Source: Bacteroidota bacterium
Lineage (GTDB): Bacteria; Bacteroidota; Bacteroidia; Chitinophagales; Saprospiraceae
Assembly: GCA_018969455.1 (NCBI GenBank)
Contig: JAGWYI010000279.1
Coordinates: 1 to 5,964, forward strand
Length of the DNA: 5,964 nt
Direction: 5' to 3'
A program made the position numbers and the translations under genes. This document shows, one piece after another, positions 1 through 5,931 of the stretch (position 1 is its first letter; the number at the start of each line of letters is the position of its first letter). The notes beneath the pieces are model-generated. The model did not search any database and was not told the origin of the DNA. It saw only the letters and a list, made by a program, of their open reading frames with translations.

Positions 1-65
1 GGATTAGCGACCCAGTTCGCCCAACGAATAAAACCGAACAAGTTTCACATAAATCCAACTCCCGA

Positions 66-848
66 ATGTCTGCATCTGCTGCACCTGTTCAGGAAGACAC
101 TTTCAAACGCGTACAGAATATCCTTATCTCTCAACCCAAGCCGGCTCAACGTTCCGCTTACGACGAATTGGAAAAAAAATTTGGCGTTCGCATTGATTTT
201 GTGCCATTCATGACGCTTGAAGGTCTGACAGAGCGGGAGTACCGCAAAAATCGAGTCTACCCGAACGATTATACAGCCATTGTTTTTACCAGCAAAAACG
301 CAATTGACCATTTCTTTCGGTTGTGCAGCGAATTGAGGATTAAAATGTCGGAAGACACCAAGTATTTCTGCTCCACCGAAACAATTGCCAATTACCTGCA
401 AAAGTTTATCATGTTCCGAAAACGAAAGGTGTTTAACGGAACAAAGAATATCACCGAACTGAAATCTTACATCCTGCGAAACAAAGAAGAAAAGTTCTTT
501 CTTCCCTGTAACGATCAAGGGCACCCGGAAGTAACCAGCTTCTTTAAGGAATTAAAGGTGCCCATTCAGGAAGCGATCATGTACCGCTCGGTCAACAATG
601 ACCTCAGCGATTTGAAAGACATCAAATACGACATCATTGCCTTCTTCTCGGCGCTCGAAATCAAATCCATGTTTGAGCAATTCCCCGATTTTAAACAAGA
701 AGATCGCCGTATTTGTGTGTTCGGTACCTCCGCACTGCGCGCGGTAACCGAACGCGGCATGACCGTGCAAATTCAGGCAGGTACACCCGAAGCACCCTCA
801 ATTGCTGTTGCGCTGGAAAATTATCTGAAAATTTCGAATAAAAATTGA
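66..848 (+). CDS. hemD: Uroporphyrinogen-III synthase (HemD), Bacteroidota type
   Basis: This 260-residue cytoplasmic enzyme would cyclise hydroxymethylbilane to uroporphyrinogen III, with inversion of ring D, in haem/tetrapyrrole synthesis. Visible family landmarks are ILISQPKP (19-26), FVPF (45-48), an AIVFTSKNAIDHFF strand-helix (71-84), FFSALEIKSMFEQFPDF (193-209), FGTSALRAV (219-227) and TPEAPS (240-245). These lie in the order expected for the two-lobed HemD fold and match the divergent Bacteroidota version, which aligns poorly with E. coli HemD. The family core begins near residue 16, so the ATG at 66 leaves only a short extra N-terminus. It is the only ATG available upstream of the core, and no Shine-Dalgarno is seen. 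The reading frame stays open upstream to the window edge, so a longer 5' end cannot be excluded. A hairpin terminator follows. No partner haem gene is visible. Confidence 0.88.
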   Translation: MSASAAPVQEDTFKRVQNILISQPKPAQRSAYDELEKKFGVRIDFVPFMTLEGLTEREYRKNRVYPNDYTAIVFTSKNAIDHFFRLCSELRIKMSEDTKYFCSTETIANYLQKFIMFRKRKVFNGTKNITELKSYILRNKEEKFFLPCNDQGHPEVTSFFKELKVPIQEAIMYRSVNNDLSDLKDIKYDIIAFFSALEIKSMFEQFPDFKQEDRRICVFGTSALRAVTERGMTVQIQAGTPEAPSIAVALENYLKISNKN

Positions 849-913
849 TTCAAGGCCAAAGAGGCGCTTAAATGCCTCCCGCAATAGGGTGTTATCCCTC
901 TTATAACGCTTGA

Positions 914-949
914 CAGGCTGTTTCACCCAACGAAACAGCCTGTTTCGTT
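914..949 (+). terminator. Probable intrinsic terminator after hemD
   Basis: An 11-bp perfect stem (914-924 CAGGCTGTTTC with 932-942 GAAACAGCCTG) encloses a 7-base loop. It is followed by a moderately U-rich tail, TTTCGTT (943-949). It lies about 65 bases after the hemD stop and about 70 bases before the next promoter element, a sensible place to separate the two transcription units. The tail is not a clean T-run, so termination could be partial. The 3' side can also form a competing hairpin (see findings). Confidence 0.6.
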
Positions 950-1014
950 GGTAGGACGCTCAAAATAAATCCAGTATTACACCTCGTAATAATATCCTAT
1001 TGAATTCCGTTTCC

Positions 1015-1022
1015 TACCTTTG
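1015..1022 (+). promoter_or_regulatory. Bacteroidota -7 promoter element (TACCTTTG)
   Basis: TACCTTTG is a perfect match to the TAnnTTTG -7 consensus used by the primary sigma factor of Bacteroidota. No good TTTG -33 element sits 19-21 bases upstream; the nearest TTG, at 1000-1002, is too close. Transcription would start around 1028-1030, at the end of a T7 run, giving a leader of only about 16-18 bases before the ATG at 1046. This supports the ATG start of the SIR2-TIR gene and suggests the two-gene operon has its own promoter. Confidence 0.6.
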
Positions 1023-1045
1023 TTTTTTTGCCGCCTGAATACACT

Positions 1046-2392
1046 ATGCCAAACGGTTCCAACCTTACAGAAATGTACCAAACCATCGCACGAAAGGTGA
1101 AAGATGGCAATTGCGTGTTGTTTCTCGGCCCCGGTGCAATTCTGGTAAAAGATGAAAATCAAAATTGGAAACCATTGACAGATTTGTGCGGAAAATTCCT
1201 CGCACAAAAATATAAACTGGAACTTGGCTCCGATGAAACCTTCGAATTAACCTATATCTGCAGCTTGTTGCGTACACGCGGCCTGTCATCCGATAACATG
1301 CTGCAAGATGATGTGTCAAACTTCTACAAAAAATACCTCGATGGAAGCCAATTCCATCCACTACTCGCCCAACTAACCGATCTTAAATTTAAAATTATCA
1401 TCAATACTACCCCGGATAACATCATTACTTATTTTCTGGATGAAATCGCCACACTCTACGACACCGATTGCTACAATTACTACAAACCCGCCAGCAATTT
1501 TTCTTTTAGCTTCGACAAAACGCCCAAAGTGCTGGTTTATAACCTGTTCGGATATTACGAAAAGTCCGAATCTCTGGTGCTCACGTATAAAAATCAACTC
1601 GCATACATCAAAAAAATTGTCGGCGAACAACAAAACGAACGCCTCCCCGATGCCTTAACCAATGCTTTTAAAGACTTTCGGTATCACCTGTTCCTCGGAT
1701 TCGACTTCGAAGACTGGAATTTACGTCTGCTGCTCGACACGCTGTATAAAAATGTGCGGGAAAATATCCAGCCTTATGCCTACCCAATAAAGGGAGAACG
1801 CGAAACAGGACCAGATACACGGGTGTTTTTTCAGGGAGAATTTAGCATGCAGTTTCCGCCAGTCGACCTGGAAACCTTTGTCAATGAATTGATAAAACAA
1901 TATAAAAACCTCGATCAACCAAACCTGACGAGCAATTCAGAGCCGGCGCGTGCCAACGCACTGCTCTTATACAATGAAGGAACCGATCAGGATGGCGCCG
2001 ATTTGTTGGCAAAACATTTGCGTTCCATCAATCTGCAGGTGTTTACCATGAAAGATGCTGTTGGAAAGGGGGATTTGGTGCAGTGGGCACTGGGCATGAT
2101 CAGCCAATGTCAGGTAATTCTTCCGCTTTTAAGTGTAGATTTCTTCGACGAAAATGCCAACCCGATTGCGGCTATCCTTACCGATTTGATTGCACGCCAC
2201 AACCCGCGCCAACAATTGCTTGTAATGCCCATTTTGCTTAAAGCGGTTAATCTTAGCCCCAATCTGGAAAATCTGGATATGCTGCGTCCAATCGATCGGG
2301 TTCCGTTGTTAGGCGCTGGCCAGGAGTTGAAGTATCTTCCTGAAATTATCGATGGATTGAAACGTTATGTAGATAAATTGCCCCGCAAATGA
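1046..2392 (+). CDS. SIR2-like / TIR-like fusion protein, candidate conflict-system component
   Basis: This 448-residue protein is predicted soluble; no signal peptide or membrane helix is seen. Residues about 11-290 resemble the SIR2-like family: a Rossmann start CVLFLGPGAILV (23-34), an INTTPDN segment (119-125) where the family has TTNYD, VYNLFG (164-169) followed by ESLVLTYKNQLAYI (175-188) where it has a His-Gly then a ...vlT..dY segment, and FLGFDFEDWNLRLLL (216-230), the usual FlGysl.D.nlr motif. Residues about 303-445 look like a TIR domain: strand ALLLYN (305-310), helix, LQVFTMKDAVGKGD (330-343) as BB-loop region, CQVILPLLS (355-363), then VMPILL (393-398). Both folds can hydrolyse NAD in immune systems, but key residues look changed here (see findings). 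The start is ATG 1046; a TTG at 1028 would overlap the predicted transcription start. The stop overlaps the next ATG (ATGA), so the two proteins are probably made together and may interact. Domain calls are from motifs; the function is inferred. Confidence 0.85.
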   Translation: MPNGSNLTEMYQTIARKVKDGNCVLFLGPGAILVKDENQNWKPLTDLCGKFLAQKYKLELGSDETFELTYICSLLRTRGLSSDNMLQDDVSNFYKKYLDGSQFHPLLAQLTDLKFKIIINTTPDNIITYFLDEIATLYDTDCYNYYKPASNFSFSFDKTPKVLVYNLFGYYEKSESLVLTYKNQLAYIKKIVGEQQNERLPDALTNAFKDFRYHLFLGFDFEDWNLRLLLDTLYKNVRENIQPYAYPIKGERETGPDTRVFFQGEFSMQFPPVDLETFVNELIKQYKNLDQPNLTSNSEPARANALLLYNEGTDQDGADLLAKHLRSINLQVFTMKDAVGKGDLVQWALGMISQCQVILPLLSVDFFDENANPIAAILTDLIARHNPRQQLLVMPILLKAVNLSPNLENLDMLRPIDRVPLLGAGQELKYLPEIIDGLKRYVDKLPRK

Positions 2393-4620
2393 TCACGCCC
2401 ACCGCCAAACTCCCTCGCCGATACCCGGGCCTCAAACCGTTTGAGCGTGCCCAGCAAGGTGTATTTCACGGCCGAGAAGCGGATATTGAACGCCTCTCTA
2501 ACCTGGTTTTGCGCGAACGATTGGTGGTGCTTTTTTCTAAATCAGGCATCGGTAAAACGTCACTCCTGCAAGCAGGGGTTGGACCTAAACTGGAACGCCA
2601 GGATTTCGCACCCATATTTTTGAGGGCCGATAAAACCGACCGACCCCTGGTTGAAACGTTTCAGGCTGTCATTCAAGGCAGTAGCCTCTTGCGAGGACAC
2701 GATAATACAGCATACACTGCCGATATTCAAAGCTCTCTGTGGGAATTGATGAAGCGCTGCGAATTCGACCTCAATGGACTTCCCGCTACGCCCGTACTTG
2801 TTTTCGATCAGTTTGAAGAGGTGTTTACCCTCGCACACAACGATGCCAGCCGGCAGGAATTCCTGACGCAACTGGCCGATCTGGTGAATGAAACCATGCC
2901 CGAAAATACCCGCGAATACCTCCTGTCGCATTACAAACAATCGCAAAATGAGGTTTCGGTAGACTGGATGCAATGGTGGGAAACTCAACCCGATATTCGA
3001 ATCATTCTTTCCATCCGCTCCGATTTTTTACATTACATCGATCAAATGAGTGCGCTTATCCCCGGAATTCTGCGCAACAGATATCAATTGCAAGCGCTTA
3101 GCCGGGAAAATGCACAAATTGCAATCGAAAAACCCGCAGCAGCACCAGGCGCCTACGCCAGCCCGGTTTTTCAATACAACCCAACTGCCCTCCTGGAAAT
3201 CATCAATTTCCTGGCCGGCCAAAATGTTGCCGACCCCGACCCACTCGAAACTCAATCTACCCGACTGCGCAATGAAGTGGAAACGGTTAACCTCCAAATC
3301 GTTTGCCAAGACATTGAAGAACGAATTATAGACTATCAGAAACCCGCTAACTTCGAAGTTTTGCCCGAATTCTATGGCAAAACCGAAGGGTTAAAAGGAT
3401 CCATCCGCAATTTTTACTTCAACCAAATCGAGGCGTTCCCCAAAGCCTATCAAGATCGAATTCAACTAAAAATGCAATCGGGGGAATCCATTAACCCGAT
3501 CGACCAACAGCTGCGCGAACAAGCGCCCGAGGCTTTGCGCCTTATCGCTCAACGCCTCATCGAAGAAAACTTGGTTACCTCCGGCAACCGACGCAACAGT
3601 GTGGTGGATGATACTTTGCTCGATGTGTATAAGGTTAGTCCCGATTTCCTGGATACACTGGTAGATAAAAGTCGGCTGCTGCGCAAAGAACCTCGGCTCG
3701 ATGATTTCTATTACGAAATCAGCCACGATACGCTTTTGCCGGCAATCATCGAATCGCGTGATAACCGCCGCCAATCCGAATTTGCCAATCAGGAAAAATT
3801 GGCCCTTGAAGCACAATTGGCTGATGCCGCTCAACGCCGACAAGAAATTGAAGCCGAATTGCGTGTCGCCCGACAAAATCGACGCATGGCCCGAATTGTA
3901 GCGCTGTCTTCTATCGGTATTTTGTTGGTCGTTGGCGCTTTTTCCCTCTGGATGGTGTATGACTACATCCGTTCTGTAAAAGAAGAATTGCGCGATACCG
4001 AACAAAATGTACAATACGAACTCTTTGATGCAGCCATTCCCGCATATGATAAAATGATTGGAAACGGTCGCCGAAATTGGGTGCTCACCCATTTTACCAA
4101 CAAAAATATCGAATCTGAACTCGCCAAAGTAAAACGACTCCAAAACGTTTATCGAAGCATCACCGATAGCATGCAACTGGGCGATGAGCGCTTTTTTCGT
4201 CAAAAAGACTATGCCGGCGCGCTCTGTACCTACCACAGGGCTTTCGATAGCATCCTCTTGTACCGACAACTCAATTTGGAACTCTCCCTGCCTGGCCAAA
4301 ACCTGCTCATCGATTCCAACTACATCGTGAAAAAACACATCACGGCCGAACAACGCATTGCCAGTGCCCTCCAAATTTTAATTACTCAGTTTAAAGTGGC
4401 ACAAAGGGACTTCGAAACCTTCAAAGAGGCCAATGCCTGGAACCTGGCTGCTCAAAAACTCCTTAAAATGAAACGGTTGCTGCCCAGTAACCCGCTCGAC
4501 AAACAAGCCCTGGTGCAAGAATTGAAACTCAACGAAGAACCTGAAAAATTTGTGCTAAAAGAACTACAACGCTGCTCTTTGCAACTCAATCTCCGAAATA
4601 TCCGACTTCCTGAAGACTAG
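2389..4620 (+). CDS. nSTAND1-type NTPase with transmembrane helix and TPR-like C-terminus
   Basis: This 743-residue protein is probably an ATP-driven switch of the STAND class. Its N-terminus has the nSTAND1 lead-in RYPGLKPFE (11-19) and VFHGRE (25-30). Walker A is SKSGIGKTS (50-58), with Ser in place of the usual first Gly. Walker B is VLVFDQFEE (136-144). A sensor-like arginine lies in IILSIRSDF (205-213), followed by LSRENAQIAIEKPA (237-250). A winged-helix-like segment ends in the characteristic YEISHDTLLPAI (442-453). An Ala/Gln/Glu/Arg-rich coiled coil (about 461-500) leads to one transmembrane helix (about 503-524). Five Arg just before it and fewer basic residues after suggest the NTPase faces the cytoplasm and residues 525-743 lie outside. 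That tail is helical, with one TPR-like unit around 601-626 (DYAGALCTYHRAF), and lacks the WD40 repeats common in relatives. The ATGA overlap couples its translation to the SIR2-TIR gene. A sensor/activator role for that partner is inferred; the ligand is unknown. Confidence 0.9.
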   Translation: MITPTAKLPRRYPGLKPFERAQQGVFHGREADIERLSNLVLRERLVVLFSKSGIGKTSLLQAGVGPKLERQDFAPIFLRADKTDRPLVETFQAVIQGSSLLRGHDNTAYTADIQSSLWELMKRCEFDLNGLPATPVLVFDQFEEVFTLAHNDASRQEFLTQLADLVNETMPENTREYLLSHYKQSQNEVSVDWMQWWETQPDIRIILSIRSDFLHYIDQMSALIPGILRNRYQLQALSRENAQIAIEKPAAAPGAYASPVFQYNPTALLEIINFLAGQNVADPDPLETQSTRLRNEVETVNLQIVCQDIEERIIDYQKPANFEVLPEFYGKTEGLKGSIRNFYFNQIEAFPKAYQDRIQLKMQSGESINPIDQQLREQAPEALRLIAQRLIEENLVTSGNRRNSVVDDTLLDVYKVSPDFLDTLVDKSRLLRKEPRLDDFYYEISHDTLLPAIIESRDNRRQSEFANQEKLALEAQLADAAQRRQEIEAELRVARQNRRMARIVALSSIGILLVVGAFSLWMVYDYIRSVKEELRDTEQNVQYELFDAAIPAYDKMIGNGRRNWVLTHFTNKNIESELAKVKRLQNVYRSITDSMQLGDERFFRQKDYAGALCTYHRAFDSILLYRQLNLELSLPGQNLLIDSNYIVKKHITAEQRIASALQILITQFKVAQRDFETFKEANAWNLAAQKLLKMKRLLPSNPLDKQALVQELKLNEEPEKFVLKELQRCSLQLNLRNIRLPED

Positions 4621-4652
4621 CGTTTCCCGATTTTATTCGCTATATTTTACAC

Positions 4653-4733
4653 CGCCAGATTTTGTGCATAACGATCTTTATAAACCATTATAAATCAGCG
4701 AAATCCATCCTTATTTTTCCACAAAATCCGGCG
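4653..4733. repeat. Long imperfect inverted repeat with nested AT palindrome
   Basis: Arms 4653-4666 (CGCCAGATTTTGTG) and 4720-4733 (CACAAAATCCGGCG) pair at 13 of 14 positions, with a single A-C mismatch, across a 53-base spacer. Inside the spacer, 4677-4683 TTTATAA and 4688-4694 TTATAAA form a second perfect 7-bp inverted repeat around ACCA. It begins 33 bases after the NTPase stop codon. It could be the transcript end of the operon, a small structured RNA or a protein-binding site. There is no T-run right after the outer arm, so a classical intrinsic terminator is doubtful. Confidence 0.5.
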
Positions 4734-4791
4734 AATCCTGGTATAAATTCTATTCATTATATCCTTGTAAAATGAAATTTGGTTTGAGGGC

Positions 4792-4809
4792 CTGTTTATA
4801 CTGTTTATA
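4792..4809 (+). repeat. Tandem 9-bp direct repeat (CTGTTTATA x2)
   Basis: CTGTTTATA occurs twice head to tail (4792-4800 and 4801-4809), ending five bases before the serA -7 element. The first copy covers the position expected for the -33 region, where no TTTG is seen. A regulator-binding site is possible, but two copies of an AT-rich 9-mer could also be chance or replication slippage. Confidence 0.45.
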
Positions 4810-4814
4810 AAAAC

Positions 4815-4822
4815 TATCTTTG
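4815..4822 (+). promoter_or_regulatory. Bacteroidota -7 promoter element (TATCTTTG) for serA
   Basis: TATCTTTG matches TAnnTTTG perfectly and lies 65 bases before the serA ATG. Transcription would start near 4828-4830, giving a leader of roughly 60 bases that contains the hairpin at 4855-4872. No standard -33 TTTG is found at the right distance; the one at 4783-4786 is about 28 bases upstream. serA therefore appears to be transcribed independently of the preceding operon. Confidence 0.6.
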
Positions 4823-4854
4823 CTTACCCAAATGCAATAAACATATCCTACAAA

Positions 4855-4872
4855 TCCTCTGGTAACAGAGGG
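4855..4872 (+). promoter_or_regulatory. serA leader hairpin with GNRA-type tetraloop
   Basis: CCTCTG (4856-4861) pairs with CAGAGG (4866-4871) around a GTAA loop, which is a GNRA tetraloop in RNA. One extra T-G wobble (4855/4872) closes a 7-bp stem. It ends 15 bases before the serA ATG. The purine-rich GAGGG (4868-4872), the only Shine-Dalgarno-like sequence nearby, is locked in the 3' arm. It may affect message stability or translation; no known riboswitch is recognised. Confidence 0.5.
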
Positions 4873-4887
4873 CAATCAACTACTGCC

Positions 4888-5844
4888 ATGGTCAAAATTC
4901 TCGTCAATGACGGCATCCATCCAGATGGCCGGCTACTGCTCGAAGAAGCCAATTATTTTGTAGACGAAGAACGCATATCCCAGGAAGAACTCGCCAGCCG
5001 GATCGGTGAGTACGATGTCCTGATCGTTCGCAGCGCCACAAAAGTTACTAAAGCAATCATCGACGCCGGTAAAAACCTGAAGGTCATCGCACGTGGCGGT
5101 GTAGGACTGGATAACATCGATGTGGCACATGCCGAAAGCAAAGGCATTATGGTGTTTAATACGCCCAAAGCATCCTCCCGCGCTGTCGCTGAACTCGCCA
5201 TTGCCCACTTGTTCTCCCTTGCCCGAATGCTCCACCGCAGCAATCGCGAACTCGCCGCCGGTCAGGATTTTAAAAAATTGAAAAAAGCCTACGAAACCGG
5301 TTTCCAAATCCGAAATAAAACGCTCGGTATCATCGGATTCGGTCGAATAGGCCAGGAAGTTGCCAAAATCGCCCTCGGCATCGGGATGTCTGTTAAAGCC
5401 CATGATCCATTCGTGCAAGAAGCCGATATCAGCATCTTGTTGAATGATTACCCGGATTTGAAATACTCTGTGCGCGTACAAACCGAATCACTGGATAAAG
5501 TTTACAAAGATTCCGACTTCATCACCTTTCACATCCCGGGCGTAGACAAACCGCTCGTGACTGCTGAAGATTTTGCCAAAATGAAAGCGGGCGTGTTCTT
5601 GATCAATACCGCCCGCGGGGGGGTAATTGATGAAGACGCTCTGCTCGAAGCCCTCAACAATGGAAGAGTGGCAGGAGCCGGCCTCGATGTGTTTGAAAAT
5701 GAACCCACTCCTAAAGAAACACTGCTCAAACATCCGCTGGTATCCTGCACACCTCACATCGGCGCAAGTACCGTGGAAGCACAAAGCTACATCGGGATGG
5801 AACTGGCAGATAAAATCATTACCTTTTTTGGCGATCACCAATAG
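4888..5844 (+). CDS. serA: D-3-phosphoglycerate dehydrogenase, short form without ACT domain
   Basis: This 318-residue cytoplasmic enzyme oxidises 3-phosphoglycerate to 3-phosphohydroxypyruvate with NAD+, the first step of serine synthesis. It is a complete D-2-hydroxyacid dehydrogenase. The N-terminal substrate domain includes VIARGGVGLDNID (66-78) and NTPKASSRAVAELA (91-104). The nucleotide-binding domain has GIIGFGRIG (147-155). The catalytic triad is Arg243 in TARGG, Glu272 in DVFENEP and His290 in TPHIGAST; the Arg-Glu spacing equals that of E. coli SerA (R240/E269). The protein ends right after the catalytic core, so it lacks the ACT domain that gives serine feedback in E. coli; such short forms are usual in Bacteroidota. 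Another D-2-hydroxyacid dehydrogenase specificity is possible but less likely. serC, often next to serA in this phylum, is not upstream. A G7 run (5617-5623) lies inside the Arg243 region but the frame is intact. It has its own promoter and leader hairpin. Confidence 0.88.
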   Translation: MVKILVNDGIHPDGRLLLEEANYFVDEERISQEELASRIGEYDVLIVRSATKVTKAIIDAGKNLKVIARGGVGLDNIDVAHAESKGIMVFNTPKASSRAVAELAIAHLFSLARMLHRSNRELAAGQDFKKLKKAYETGFQIRNKTLGIIGFGRIGQEVAKIALGIGMSVKAHDPFVQEADISILLNDYPDLKYSVRVQTESLDKVYKDSDFITFHIPGVDKPLVTAEDFAKMKAGVFLINTARGGVIDEDALLEALNNGRVAGAGLDVFENEPTPKETLLKHPLVSCTPHIGASTVEAQSYIGMELADKIITFFGDHQ

Positions 5845-5931
5845 GAAATGATCAAAATAAACTGGGTGGTATTAAAAGTCAATTGCGGAACTTTTTGGAG
5901 CAATCACGCCAAATAAAATTTTGACCTAATG

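Noticed and set aside
1..213. Open frame 1 from the window edge, possible 3' end of an upstream gene
   Set aside because: It overlaps the hemD core by about 150 bases and its translation is low-complexity with no family resemblance. An upstream gene may instead end at the TAG at 5-7, but only two codons are visible.
45..524. Antisense open frame of 159 codons opposite hemD
   Set aside because: The sense frame matches uroporphyrinogen-III synthase over its whole length; the antisense product is unrecognisable.
861..909. Small stems after hemD (GAGGC/GCCTC at 861-878 and GTTAT/ATAAC at 891-907)
   Set aside because: Five-base stems with 7-8 base loops are expected by chance; only the 914-951 structures stand out.
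1028..1045. TTG codon giving a six-residue longer SIR2-TIR protein
   Set aside because: It overlaps the predicted transcription start just after the TACCTTTG element, and an ATG lies 18 bases downstream, so ATG 1046 is the better start.
3466..4374. Antisense open frame of 302 codons on the - strand
   Set aside because: It lies wholly inside the STAND NTPase gene, whose sense frame carries clear family motifs. The antisense translation shows no recognisable domain.
4618..4642. TAGCG/CGCTA stem directly at the NTPase stop codon as a terminator
   Set aside because: It has only five pairs, a 15-base loop and no solid T-run, too weak to call.
4772..4810. 12-codon open frame upstream of serA as a leader peptide
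   Set aside because: It lies upstream of the predicted serA transcription start and has no run of Ser or other regulatory codons.
4933..5481. Antisense open frame of 182 codons on the - strand
   Set aside because: It is a shadow of serA, whose NAD-binding and catalytic motifs are all on the + strand; no motif is seen in the antisense product.
5848..5916. 22-codon open frame starting just after the serA stop
   Set aside because: It is very short, has no recognisable motif, and lies in the spacer before the terminator. A GGA near the ATG is not enough to call a gene.
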